Source of the DNA: Bicyclus anynana
Lineage: Eukaryota; Arthropoda; Insecta; Lepidoptera; Nymphalidae
DNA length: 64,000 nucleotides
Direction of reading: 5' to 3'
NCBI RefSeq assembly: GCF_947172395.1
Contig: NC_069100.1
Coordinates: 3,105,001-3,169,000 of the forward strand
Below the pieces are notes generated by a model that did not search any database, was not told the origin of the DNA, and saw only the letters and a list, made by a program, of their open reading frames with translations. The position numbers and the translations under genes are program-made. Within the stretch, counting starts at the first letter, position 1, and each line of letters begins with the position of its first letter. Shown one piece after another: positions 24,856-34,971 of this stretch.

Positions 24856-25678
24856 ATGGCTGTCCCTCAACTGGACCCGGCCAAGCTGCAGCTTGTTCAA
24901 GAGCTGGAAATTGAGATGATGTCAGACATGTACAACAGGCTTGTGAGTGCCTGCCACCAGAAGTGCATCCCTGTCAAATATCATGAGGCTGAGCTTGGTA
25001 ATTATCTCTTTTTCTATCTCTAAATAGTATTTTCAGCCACATTGTTCCCTTGGGAATACAGGGATCAAGAGAGTGTGTGTCAGCTCCGACACACTAATGG
25101 AGTTTACTCTTTCAGATCAACTGTCTAAATAGGTGTATGTTGCCCGGCAGCGTACACTATGTATGTCTCAATACTTACGCCTGAAAAGTGAAAGGTTTAT
25201 TATAATTACTGAGAAACCGAGATGTAACTTTTAATTGGAAAAGACAATGTTATAATTTCTCTTTCCTTTGTCTATTGGAGATCAGTCTCTGGACCATAAT
25301 CTGATGAAATCACTGCTTAGCATATGTTGGTACATATACTACTAATAGTCCAGCAAGCGGGATTGATCCACAACCTCTTGGTGATGAGTCCAGTTCCTTT
25401 ACCATTGCTTAATAGTTGTAAAAGAGTAAAAGTAAAATTTGCTGTGCTAAATTTTTTTTAGTCTAAGATTAGCATGTTTGAACAAACAAACTCTTCAGCT
25501 TTATAATATTAGTATAGATAATTCATATCCGCACACAGGAAAGGGTGAATCAGTGTGTCTGGACCGATGTGTGGCCAAGTATCTGGATGTGCATGAGAGA
25601 ATAGGCAAGAAACTATCCAACATGTCGCAGGGAGAAGCCGAGGACTTGACCAAAATCAACCTTCAGGAGAAGAAATAG
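24856..25678 (+). CDS. Mitochondrial import chaperone Tim10
   Basis: Small TIM chaperone of the intermembrane space that, with Tim9, guards hydrophobic precursors on the way to the inner membrane. Two exons, 24856-24997 and 25539-25678, GT-AG, joined 282 nt, 93 aa (human TIMM10 90). The twin CX3C motifs are both present: CHQKC in exon 1 and CLDRC in exon 2, with the family's conserved [14 protein letters not shown] before and [14 protein letters not shown] after. The start follows the motif spacing of the family. Upstream, an acceptor at 24806 and a 39-nt gap to the previous ORF suggest a shared transcript. A Helitron fragment lies just before the acceptor of exon 2. Poly(A) signal near 25954. 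Confidence 0.95.
25066..25180. repeat. Dispersed repeat, related to 60077-60325
   Basis: Shares GTGTGTGTCAGCTC and GTCTAAATAGGTGTATGTTGC with 60077-60325. In the Tim10 intron. The segment that follows (25258-25320, GGAGATCAGTCTCTGGACC) recurs at 55245-55270. Confidence 0.6.
25467..25519 (-). mobile_element. Helitron 5'-end fragment at the Tim10 acceptor
   Basis: Matches the 5' end of the Helitrons at 12880-13256 (CTCTTCAGCTTTATAATATT, AGTATAGA). It ends 19 bases before Tim10 exon 2. Confidence 0.8.
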
Positions 25679-25837
25679 TCGACATACCGTACTTAGTTCA
25701 GTTGTAATGTAGGCCATAAAATGTGTTCACAGTGGTATCTATTTTGACTTTTGTTTCCAATATTTTGTATTAACACACTAGCTTATAATACTACAGTTCT
25801 AGTCAATGTATTGTTTACCAACAATTAGAAATTAAAG

Positions 25838-26010
25838 TAGAAAATGCATGTCACACACATTTGTTTATTTTTAATTATGTATTGTTTGTTTATTAAACGT
25901 TATTCAAAATATACTAATTGTTCTAAGCTTATTAATCAAATTTATTGTGATTAATAAAACATTATAATTATTATTAGATGCGAAATGACTAGCGATTTAT
26001 ACCCTCATAT
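25838..26010 (+). repeat. Direct repeat, copy 2 (after Tim10)
   Basis: See 24432-24615. Lies in the Tim10 3' UTR region and includes its likely poly(A) signal (ATTAATAAAAC). Confidence 0.7.
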
Positions 26011-26114
26011 TTAATTTGTTGGTAAACAGTACACGTTGAGTAAAGCTTTAGTATCACAACACCAATTTGCAACCAAAATCATCAATAGCAAAGCACCTCA
26101 CAGCTTAATTTATC

Positions 26115-26286
26115 ATTGATGTGCCTATTGAAAACCATACAGCATTGTCTTGAAGATCGCATTTGTGTACCTTACCTTTCTATGGTCAGAACATCGATGC
26201 ATACCTAGTTCCTTCAATCTACTAAAGGAGGTGTAGTTGTTTCATCGTGCTAGCCAGTGTGTAAGCACTGACATTTTAGCTCATAG
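26115..26286 (+). repeat. DIRS left terminal repeat
   Basis: The 15 outermost bases are unique to this end; 26130-26286 is the inverted copy of 30772-30928 (AAAACCATACAGCATTGTC, GGTAAGGTACACA complement, GAGCTAAAATGTCAGTGC complement). Confidence 0.85.
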
Positions 26287-26470
26287 CATTGTGTACTGTC
26301 ACCGCGTACACAAAAAAATTTTAAATAATATCTTATTTTTCTAAAAAATATTACCTTATACGATTTACAAATACAATAATACAGCGGTAATAGTGCATAT
26401 TTTATTATTGTGGTTCGATCAATTGAGTTTCTTAATGTAAACCACGTGCACGAAAAATGGCGCACGGAGC

Positions 26471-27246
26471 ATGGAGACAACGGAAGCCAATCCTTCTGTT
26501 GGCTCGGACTCAATGGCGCCTGAGAGGAACTCCATACACGAGGATACTTCGAGTTTCAACAGCGGTTCTAACAGTGAGCAGGAACGAGAGGAACCTCAAC
26601 AGGAAAAACGAAAACTGACCTCACAGGTAACGGTCGATCCTCGGATCGACGCGATATGCGAACAGGTGAGTTTGCTCACTAATTTTATTATGCATCAATC
26701 CTGTGTGTCTAATATGACTTTGAATCAGAATGATAGACCTACTGGTTGAAAACCCAAATGAAAACAATAACGATTTCTTAACAAACCCGTCGATAGCATC
26801 AAAATCCTTATATTTAGGTTTTTTGTAAGACTGACCTGGACGATAAAAATATTCTACAGCCAGGTAAAACGCTTACGTCGTTTAATCGAATTGCAACAGT
26901 TTTATTCACCTACATGGCAAAATATAGGATATACGAAAACGTTGACAGATATGTTAGCTACACCACTACTAATGCTCTGCTATATCAAAGAGAGCTATTG
27001 CAATCGGGTTTACAAGAAATCGTCGGTTGGGCTAACATAAATCCAACCTACCTAAATATCGATACCCTCTTTAATAAATTTACTAAAACATTTGGAAAAT
27101 CGTCTTTGTCTTACAAGTTATCCGAACAAAGTTTACATATAATTGTTTGCGATAAAAGAGCCGAATGTATAGAATCAAGGTGCAATAGTTATGATAATAA
27201 ATTCTGGATAAAATTATCCAAGCGGCCCTTTGCAATATACCCCTAG
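26471..27246 (+). pseudogene. DIRS gag-like ORF remains
   Basis: An open stretch 26471-26749 starts with ATG and codes an acidic, Ser/Glu-rich N-terminus; after stops and shifts a second open stretch (26914-27246) carries YQRELLQSGLQEIVGWANIN and DKRAECIESR, in keeping with the Gag-type ORF that precedes the polymerase in DIRS elements. Broken. Confidence 0.65.
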
Positions 27247-27561
27247 TGGAGTGTTCTCATTTGATAATACAAAATTTGGTATGCGTTTATTCAATCTCTT
27301 GGTGGCCCACATTTCTGGCTATCACCTCCGCAATCTTCTAACAATAGAGAACAGCTGAAGAGAAAATACAAAGAACATACATATAAGGGTATAGTCACAA
27401 AGTAAAAATAACTTACACGACACCTATAAGCAACAAAAGACAAAGCAAATATACAAGGGTAAAAGAGAGTGCTAACAAGCAAAACATAATACAACTAAGG
27501 AAGCAAAAAAAAAATTAAATAAATAATATCCGATAAACGTCAGAGTTACTGTCAAAAACCG

Positions 27562-28420
27562 GTGACAAGCTCTGGGCGCGAACAGTTTTTAACTTCAATA
27601 ATAACGGGCTTTCGAATACCCTTATACAAGAAACCTCTTCTTTTAATGCCCACAAAACGAATAATGCGTCAATATGCAACCAAGGCGTCATCGGCCATGA
27701 TGAAAGTGATACAAAAATTATTAGACCAACATATACTGGAAGTAGTTCACAGGAATTTACTCAGCTTTTATCTCAAAGCTTTTTCTCCGGAACAGAAAAG
27801 GGGGTTCTATGCGTCCGTTTTTCGACCTCCGAGAACTAAACAAATTTGTAAAAACGAAACATTTCCGTCTGATCTTTCTTGCTTCAGTTCCCAGCTTTAT
27901 ACAACCTGGAGACCGGATGATGAAGCTGGACATTTCTCAGGTCTATTTCTACATACCGGCTGCATAATCACATCGGCCATTCCTGAGAATCAGCTACAAA
28001 AGGCAATTGTACCAGTTGACATGTCTACCTTTCGGTCTGGCACCAGCACCTCATCTTTTCTCATCTGTAACATGTTGGGTTGCGGAAACCCTACGTGCGA
28101 AGGGCTGTCGGGTTCTGGCATACCCAGACGACTCCCTTCTGGTCAATCAAGACCAATCCAAGTTATGTCTTCAGGCTGCGGAAGCCGTGAGGCACTTGGA
28201 ACATCTGGGCTGGCAATTCAATTACCAAAAATTAATCTTAATACCTACCCAAGATCTGGATTACCTTGGTACTCATTGACAGACCTCCGAAAAATTCAAT
28301 ATCGTTGCCCACAGTATAAACATTCTCAACAAAGCTCTGAGAAATTCGACGTTGAAAGGTCGCATCACCCTTCGCGAATTACAACGGTTGCTGGGCCAAT
28401 GAAACTTTGCCGATTTTGTG
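27562..28420 (+). pseudogene. DIRS reverse transcriptase remains
   Basis: The first 65 codons from 27562 (FLTSIITGFRIPLYKK, KLLDQHILEVV) are the linker before the palm. The frame then shifts; the palm shows KLDISQ at about 27930, and LTCLPFGLAPAPHLFSSVT and the catalytic box AYPDDSLLVN in the frame of 28007-28279. YPDD stands where YxDD is expected, so the two Asp are kept. The long 422-codon open frame beginning at 27562 leaves the coding frame early and is otherwise a shadow. Confidence 0.8.
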
Positions 28421-28499
28421 ATTCTCAGACGCAGACTAGACGGTCGCAATATTCAAAGATTCCTCAGAAGTTTCGACAGGAAATGCCCCCGTCTAAAAC

Positions 28500-29200
28500 A
28501 ACTGATTTCACAAGTAGTGGAACAGGAGATAAAATGGTGGCTCGGAGCCACATGACTCAGGTGGCCAGTACATCTACAACCTGCATCCCAATTCCTGGCA
28601 ACAGATGCCCCAGATTCAGGTTGGGGTGCTCAATCAAAACTACTGTCAGGAATTTGGTCAGCTCAGCTAAAAACGATGTTGATGAGCTCCACAAAAAGGA
28701 GCTGTACGCAGTTATAACGGCGATCAGAAGGAACACAAAGGTTCTACGAAATCCCCATGTTCAATCAGACAATCGAACACTTGTAGCGTACGTTCGGAAG
28801 GAGGGTGGATCAAAGTCACTGGCCTGTTGAATCTAAAGTTCTATCTCTTACACATGACAAACAAGTTTCAGATCACGTTATCAGAGATCATGGACATACT
28901 ACATAGATGCCTTCAGCAGACCGTGAAGACATCAACTAGCACGGGTGTTCCCTCCTTCAAATTTATTGCCAAAAGTACTGACACATCTAATCAATACGAC
29001 AGGAACGTCCCTAATAGTGGCACCCGAGTGGCCGCGTGTTTTTCGACTGCAGAATCTGAAAGCTAGAGCATTGGAATACCCACACGAATTACAAAGCCTA
29101 CCAATGACCTTGTTAGATGCCACAACGTCACAGTGTCCACCTCAGGTGTACACATTGACCCTGAAAGTCTGGACAATTAGGGGTGGGGTGCCCAAATAAA
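28500..29200 (+). pseudogene. DIRS RNase H and connecting region remains
   Basis: LATDAPDSGWGAQSK near 28605 matches the first catalytic Asp motif of RNase H. Later pieces in shifting frames (LTHLINTTGTSLIVAPEWP at about 28972) belong to the region between RNase H and the recombinase. Several stops. Confidence 0.65.
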
Positions 29201-29681
29201 AGAATGGTCTACTCAGGAAAGAAAAAAATTAAAGACAATCAACCTTGTCAACCTACTTACCAGCCATCAGAAAATGGTTAAACTGGTGCGAAACCTCCCA
29301 ACTAAATCCTAAATCTCTCCAACCTGCAGAGTTAACAAAATTTTTGATATATTAATTTTTTAAATGAGAAACTATCTTATAGCTGAATCTTAGTACATAA
29401 ATCCGCTGTCTTAATTTTCATAATAAAACATGCCCTTAAGGCTATTAATAAAGCTAAACCAAAAGTCGTTAAGCCAATTTCCATATGGGATCCCGAGGTT
29501 GTGCTCAGATGACTTTCATCACAAATCCACCTAAAGATACCCTTTTTGAAATGTCTAGAACAGCTACATCAGCGTGGTGTCTTGCAACACAGGTTTTGTA
29601 CCCGGTGCGAGCACCGGTGCCCACATTATCACATATTGAAATTGTAACCTAACACAGTTATATTGTTGTACATATCATGGT

Positions 29682-30230
29682 GTGGAGAGGATAAATAAAA
29701 TTTCAATTACAATTTCAGCTACGGTTTTGTTGCTAGCATCGGGTCGTAGAGTTCATGACTTTACTTTGCTAAAAATTGCAAAAGATATTTTTTGTGATAC
29801 TGGGGAATATATATACTTAATACCGGAATTTGGTTCAAAAAATGACTCTCACTCATATAGACAATAGGTATGGTAATTTTCAAACATAACGACATATACA
29901 TATGCCCAGTAACGTTAGTCAGGTCTTTGATTGTTAAAAGTAAGTCTAAAATAGGCAAAGTTGAGAACTTAAATAATCTCTTTATTACATATTACATACT
30001 AGGTAATACACCTAAAGCTGCTTCTCGTTCTGTAATAGGGAACTGGGGTCAAACAGTTCCTATCCAAAGCAGCATTGACGCCTCCCCAGGCAGTTGTAGA
30101 TTAGTAGTAGCATCTTTATGATGGTCAGATAACCAGCCGATTGACGATATATTATTGTGCGAAAACTGGAAATCATCAGTCACATTTTTTAATCATTATT
30201 GACGTGACATTGATTTTCCTAAAAATAAAC
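29682..30230 (+). pseudogene. DIRS tyrosine recombinase remains
   Basis: LLASGRRVHDFTLL (with the first catalytic Arg), CPVTLVRSLI, SRSVIGNWGQT, and IDASPGSCRLVVASL followed by ENWKSSVTFFNHY: the C-terminal domain of a tyrosine recombinase in the DIRS arrangement, with Arg and the final Tyr positions visible. Frameshifts and stops break it. Confidence 0.75.
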
Positions 30231-30642
30231 ATGATATATATTTTTAAAACGTTCAGCGCGGTGTGATTTTTGCCAAATAAGTGTTACGCTTTTGATCTTA
30301 GTTTATTTTCATACAATTAAGATTGCTTAATATTTTGTTTCTTTTTATTATCGTACGATTTATCTTCAAAAATTTAATTCAGCTGTAATAATACAAACGC
30401 TAGTACATACAACATTTTCATTTTACATTTGTAATCAAAGTACACAAAAATTGATTTCTTTTTATCGAAACACATATTTGCTTATATTATATAAAGTAGC
30501 AAAACCATGATAAAAATAAGCAAAAGTCAAATACTTAGTTAACTTAACAATTATTTTGATGTCAGATCTTACTATCGACATCATCATCATCATCATCATA
30601 GCATTGTGTCTATAATATGTTTCACCAGCAGATAACAAACAC

Positions 30643-30748
30643 GTCTTCAAGACAATGCTGTATGGTTTTCAATAGGCACATCAATATAACGGTTTTACAT
30701 AACAATAAAACCGATATTATGTGCCGAGAGGAAAACCATACAGCATTG
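30643..30748 (+). repeat. DIRS internal complementary region
   Basis: 30643-30685 complements 26115-26157; 30683-30748 complements 30909-30976. The two meet at AAT. Confidence 0.88.
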
Positions 30749-30771
30749 CAGGAAGATCTTCCTGGTGAAGA

Positions 30772-30976
30772 CTATGAGCTAAAATGTCAGTGCTTACACA
30801 CTGGCTAGCACGATGAAACAACTACACCTCCTTTAGTAGATTGAAGGAACTAGGTATGCATCGATGTTCTGACCATAGAAAGGTAAGGTACACAAATGCG
30901 ATCTTCAAGACAATGCTGTATGGTTTTCCTCTCGGCACATAATATCGGTTTTATTGTTATGTAAAACCGTTATATT
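30772..30976 (-). repeat. DIRS right terminal repeat
   Basis: 30772-30928 is the inverted copy of the left repeat; 30929-30976 (CTCTCGGCACATAATATCGG and on) is unique to this end and is copied in the internal complementary region. Confidence 0.85.
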
Positions 30977-31190
30977 AATTTAAATAAGAATACCACTTTG
31001 AATGCAAGATTAAAGAAATGCAACCATAAACTTGAAATGAATTGTTGATGAAATATATGTATTATTAAAAGTTTAAATAAGTTTATGAGTTGTGCTTTGT
31101 TTTAAAAATCAAGAATTAAATTATAAGCAAAAAATATTTTTTTGGGGGTAAGAAAGGCGAAATTTTCTAAAGGTGATACATTCTACGATC

Positions 31191-31328
31191 ATTAGTTCCA
31201 GTCAGTAAAATGACAAGTGCAACTGTCACTGAAGTGACATTTTTTAGTGACAGTTGCACTTTTCATTGGACTAGTAAAATGACATTTCAGTGACAGTTGC
31301 ACCTGTCATTTTACTGACTGGAATTATT
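31191..31328. mobile_element. Palindromic MITE
   Basis: Arms TCCAGTCAGTAAAATGACA and TGTCATTTTACTGACTGGA pair fully, and the pairing goes on (GTGCAACTGTCACTGAA); a second internal copy of the AGTAAAATGACA stretch lies in the middle. Confidence 0.85.
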
Positions 31329-32218
31329 AATAGTCAGATTTTCACGCGGTTTTCACAGGTAGATTAACTAAAGTTTGGAGCGGAATATAGGCTTTGTTTC
31401 AGCAGAATGATAGATCCAAGAAAATATTAGAAAAACAGATTGATATGATATTGCTAGCATAAGCCAAATATAATAGAAAATGATTTCATAAAACATCAAT
31501 TCATGGCAAGTTTAGACATAGCATATCTTTAATTGTCGCTTGTAGAGTCGGAAACTGTTATCTCAACGTTTAAAGGTTTACTAAAATAGGTACGTCAATA
31601 TTTCATGTTGAATGTACTGTGTACATTCATTTTTGTAAATTTTTTCTACAGAGGGTTTGTTTGCGATATAACCAAATGGGTTTTATGTTGATAGTTGATT
31701 GCATTTTTATGTTAGAATAAAGTATGTTCTATCAATTTAATGTTGATTATATTAGTATAGACAAATAAAACTATTGAAAAAATCTATTAAACTATTTTAT
31801 TTCATAAAAATACTAACTACTTAACATATAGTGTATATTCTTACTATACACTGGTGTAACATAGAATTTGGAGATAAAACTTTTGTAGGCTCTTTGGTAA
31901 TTTTTCGGAGCTCAAGCTTTTCAGCAGTCAAACAATGTTTTAATTTAATTTTAATAGTTTTAAATTACATAAATAATAATATTTCCTTAGTGTTTTTAAC
32001 TCATTTTACTATTGAACATACGCAATAGAAGTAAAGGCGAACTCCTAGTTTGTATCTATTTATTTATTTATAAATTAAAGATATACTAGAGTATATGAAT
32101 ACAGTAATAATTCATTGTGTCCTTCCATATTATATGTTACCTCAGAGATAGCTACATAAAGAATATATAATATATCTACAAAACTATAATACCAATCTCC
32201 AACTGAAAATCTCAGTCT

Positions 32219-32336
32219 ACTCCGCGCCACGAAACAAGTCCAGTAGACGCGGCGCTAATGTCATAATGGCGGTCCTGTCATTTGTGTCAATTTTAGTTCA
32301 GGTTTTAGCCGCGGGACCTTTTTCGTGGCGCGGAGT
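32219..32336. mobile_element. MITE with 24-bp inverted ends
   Basis: ACTCCGCGCCACGAAACAAG at the left and the near-complement CTTTTTCGTGGCGCGGAGT at the right; GCGGCGCTAATG inside. Confidence 0.85.
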
Positions 32337-32394
32337 CTATGCAATTTGGTTGTACCATAGTCAACTTACTCTGCTCGAAATGCATTATAATATT

Positions 32395-32645
32395 AAAACA
32401 TTGGTAGATGTTACAATTGAGCAATTTGAGAATGTTGTTAAGAAATTAAATATCACGTGTCTCAATCGGTGAAGGAAAACATCGTGAGGAAACCTGCATA
32501 CCAGATAATTTTCTAAATTCTCTGCGTTTGTGAAGTCTGCCAATCCGCATTAGGCCAGCGTGGTGGACTATTGGCCTAATCCCTCTCATTCTGAGAGGAG
32601 ACTCGAGCTCAGCAGTGAGCCAAATATGGGTTGATGACGAGATGT
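32395..32645 (+). mobile_element. SINE family 2, head-truncated
   Basis: Matches the body of the tRNA-derived SINE whose fuller copy is at 56757-57043 (AAACCTGCATACCAGATAAT, GAAGTCTGCCAATC, TGAGCCAAATATGGGTTGAT). Confidence 0.8.
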
Positions 32646-32739
32646 TACAATGAAGAGGCTAATTGTATTACGATACAAAAAAATGTGTACCTAAATAAGA
32701 CGGTTACTAAATATTGCATAAGTACGGTGTATTTTTACT

Positions 32740-34023
32740 TTACTGGCTTTTAATTTCATTAGTTTTACTAATCAGTCCGAATCCGTAACCGGGTCTATAG
32801 CACTTTATAAGCTGTGCCAGAATGTAGATATTTGCACAGAAAAATACAACACCCTTCAACCATATAAAAAGGAAAACCTCTCTACTTTTGAACTCTAATA
32901 AATAAGCATAGAACAACCAAGCACCTTGGGAGGACAACCATAGAGTAAACAACACAAATGCTTGAGATATCCTCATTTCAAAACTGTGGACTACTAACGG
33001 CAAAAGTGAAAGAAACCATATAAAGTATTGTGACGTCATAACACTATTATACACGACTAGAACGACAGGTTGGCAAAACAACGCAAAAGGCAAAGTTTCT
33101 TGTTTCGTCCCAAACGTCAAACTTACAACAAACAAAATGATACCTTCAAAAACTTGTGAAATTGTTTTAACAGCATCGAAAGAGAAATCGTCTATAGTCA
33201 AATACGAATAATAGAATAAAACAGAAAAATTGTGCCTTGTATCTTTCCTAAATAAATGATAAATATATGTCTCGAATAGAAATTCGTATCCATACATAGC
33301 ATACATTACATATGTCAAAGAAAATAGAGTCAAAATGCAACTGAACGCTAACAACAATTGCTTCCGATTCGGTACAAGGGATAAAATGCCAGATAACAAT
33401 CTGGTATTTCGATTGATGTTATATTCGCCCAGCGATAAATACATAGGAAAACTCAACGCTAAAGGATACATGCGCAAATGTATTGAAAAACCTAGGAAAA
33501 TTCCTGAAAGAACATATTTAAATAAATTCTTAATTACATCAGTTTGTAAGAAGAGTATAGACAAAATCACGAAAAAACAAGGCACCGAATCAGCATTACC
33601 TCTAGATGAAATAGCGATGCTCATTGGGTTATAGATCCAGAACAGAGAACAGTATTTAGCAATTTTTGAAGCGTTTTCTTTGTTTTTTAGCTGACGTTCT
33701 ACTAATATTTTTAGTGCTATAGCAACAAATACATCGAACACACAAAACAATTGCTTTCCAAAAGTGCGAGTGTAAAAAACGTTGGGTAGTAACATAAACG
33801 CTATAAGTGGACTGTACCGATACGTGTGACGTTTGTACGGGGAATCCCCTTTGTAGACATGTTTAGCCGCGTCTGTAAACACTTTATAATCTATATCTGT
33901 ATACGATACGGAATAATGGTCGTCGTGATATATACTGTACACAATAAGCACCGCACGAATCAACGCACCGATTTTCAAGTGCGTACTAAACTCCCAGTTG
34001 AGGATTTTCCTCACTTTTTCCAT
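32740..34023 (-). CDS. GPI mannosyltransferase 1 (PIG-M)
   Basis: Adds the first mannose, from dolichol-phosphate mannose, to the growing GPI anchor in the ER lumen. Single exon, 427 aa (human PIGM 423, also with an intronless coding region). Many hydrophobic spans fit a multi-pass ER protein. The luminal loop after the first span holds the family DXD motif (YTDIDYKVFTDAA, Asp-Ile-Asp), followed by SPYKRHTYRYSP and NADSV, which are strongly conserved. The ATG at 34023 comes only two bases after the stop of the NDUFAF8-like ORF, so PIG-M appears to be the last ORF of a three-ORF transcript. Context AAAAATGG is a good start site. Confidence 0.95.
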   Translation of the reverse strand: MEKVRKILNWEFSTHLKIGALIRAVLIVYSIYHDDHYSVSYTDIDYKVFTDAAKHVYKGDSPYKRHTYRYSPLIAFMLLPNVFYTRTFGKQLFCVFDVFVAIALKILVERQLKNKENASKIAKYCSLFWIYNPMSIAISSRGNADSVPCFFVILSILFLQTDVIKNLFKYVLSGIFLGFSIHLRMYPLALSFPMYLSLGEYNINRNTRLLSGILSLVPNRKQLLLAFSCILTLFSLTYVMYAMYGYEFLFETYIYHLFRKDTRHNFSVLFYYSYLTIDDFSFDAVKTISQVFEGIILFVVSLTFGTKQETLPFALFCQPVVLVVYNSVMTSQYFIWFLSLLPLVVHSFEMRISQAFVLFTLWLSSQGAWLFYAYLLEFKSREVFLFIWLKGVVFFCANIYILAQLIKCYRPGYGFGLISKTNEIKSQ

Positions 34024-34025
34024 TT

Positions 34026-34226
34026 TTATATTTTAGTTTTTAATTCTTTACTCGCGGATTGCAAGCACGCGTTGAATTCTTGGAATTCTTTTGCGCAATC
34101 GTCTTTTTTCACTGTATCCTCTCTGAGCAGAACACACCTAGCGTATACTGAAGCTTGCTTCGAACATTTAGCGTAAATGAGAGGGTACTTAGCGAATCGC
34201 TCTTTAGCTTTCTTCACTGCTTCCAT
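34026..34226 (-). CDS. NDUFAF8-like twin CX9C protein
   Basis: 66 aa. Complex I assembly factor NDUFAF8 works with NDUFAF5 in the mitochondrion. Two CX9C motifs are complete: CSKQASVYARC and CAKEFQEFNAC, spaced as in human NDUFAF8, with the same YxRCV and KDxCAxEF pattern. Such proteins are oxidised by the Mia40 pathway or held by their helix-turn-helix. Start ATG 34226 lies inside the 3' end of the previous ORF (23-nt overlap, other frame); the stop is two bases before the PIG-M ATG. Length and motif make it a real gene despite its size. Confidence 0.85.
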   Translation of the reverse strand: MEAVKKAKERFAKYPLIYAKCSKQASVYARCVLLREDTVKKDDCAKEFQEFNACLQSASKELKTKI

Positions 34227-34429
34227 GCTCTCGACGCTTTGCGAACGTAGTCGGCAGTTCGTTACAGTCCGGCTCGATTTTATCTAAAAAGAAGATATCG
34301 TATATAGGTTTTGAGAAGAATATGCTAAGGCCGATTATCGTCGACGTGATTTGAAATGTTTTCGGGTATCTGTATATCCAACTTCTTTGACCGAGCGGCT
34401 TGACAGGACGTCTTCTTTCCATAATTATC
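34204..34429 (-). CDS. Small membrane protein, first ORF of the PIG-M cluster
   Basis: ATG at 34422, stop at 34204-34206, 72 aa. Not recognised. A basic N-terminus (MERRRPVKPLGQRSW) precedes one hydrophobic span (FQITSTIIGLSIFF) and a charged tail. A good acceptor (tttctttccacag) ends at 34430 on this strand, so the exon starts at 34429, seven bases before the ATG, and a 5' UTR exon lies further upstream. Its 3' end overlaps the NDUFAF8-like ORF. The layout resembles small mitochondrial inner-membrane proteins, but that is inference. Confidence 0.7.
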
Positions 34430-34673
34430 TGTGGAAAGAAATAAAAAGTTGAAAGATTAATCGTTGACACTAAAGTTAATTTGTTTTTTTCTTGTAATAA
34501 ATTACGTACACTCGCATGTTTTTTTAACGTAGGCCCCTTATTAATCCTTCAAGTGCCTTGTCACTCGACTTTTTAAGTCTGAACTAGATATAGTGGTCTA
34601 TGTAAATGATTGAAAACATGGCATTTTAAATAGTTAAGATATACACATGTTGTGTAAAAAACGTTATACAATA

Positions 34674-34971
34674 TTAGCGGACGCCCACGACTTCGTCCGC
34701 CCTTAGACCTCTTTAATCTAGCCCTAACAGTAGTATCGCTGTAAAAATGGTGTAACTTCTCCCGTTTTCCCAACATTTCCCTCCACTGCTCTGCTCTTAT
34801 TGATCGTAGCGTGATGAAAGTATACTATAACCTGCCCAGGAGTATGAAGAATAATTGTACCAAGTTTCGTTAAAATCCGTCGAGTAGTTTTTGTTTTTAT
34901 AACGAACATACAGCATCACCCCCTGATAGATGATACAGAATTAACCTCTACAGATTTATTATAAGTTTAGA
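34674..34971 (-). mobile_element. Non-autonomous Helitron in the CMC4-like gene
   Basis: 298 bp. Minus strand begins TCTAAACTTATAATAAATCT and ends with hairpin GCGGAC..GTCCGC and CTAA. Shares ACTACT-rich and CCAGGAGTATG-like parts with the larger Helitron at 37297-38215 (CTGGGCAGGTTATAGTATAC, CAGAGCAGTGGAG). Confidence 0.8.

Larger units (their letters stand above)
26115..30976 (+). mobile_element. DIRS-like tyrosine-recombinase retrotransposon, decayed
   Basis: About 4.86 kb. Outer parts are inverted repeats: 26130-26286 pairs with 30772-30928 over about 157 bp. Before the right repeat, 30643-30748 is an internal complementary region: its left part is the complement of the element's left edge, its right part the complement of the right edge, and they meet at AAT (30683-30685). 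That fits ATT at both element ends (26115-26117 and 30974-30976), the three-base circle junction expected of DIRS elements. Inside, in order: gag-like, reverse transcriptase, RNase H and tyrosine recombinase remains, all broken by stops and shifts. There is no target duplication, as expected for this class. Not able to move by itself. Confidence 0.88.
31329..32739. other. Spacer downstream of PIG-M, repeats only
   Basis: AT-rich, no gene seen. It contains the MITE at 32219-32336, a SINE family 2 fragment at about 32395-32645 and candidate poly(A) signals for the minus-strand PIG-M cluster (AATAAA complements near 32055-32070). Confidence 0.5.

Noticed and set aside
27562..28830. 422-codon open frame as an intact gene
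   Set aside because: Only the first part follows the DIRS reverse-transcriptase frame. The rest is a shadow; the real motifs (LPFGLAPAP, YPDD) are in another frame.
33335..34176. Plus-strand ORFs opposite PIG-M
   Set aside because: Shadows; the minus-strand frame has the full family match.
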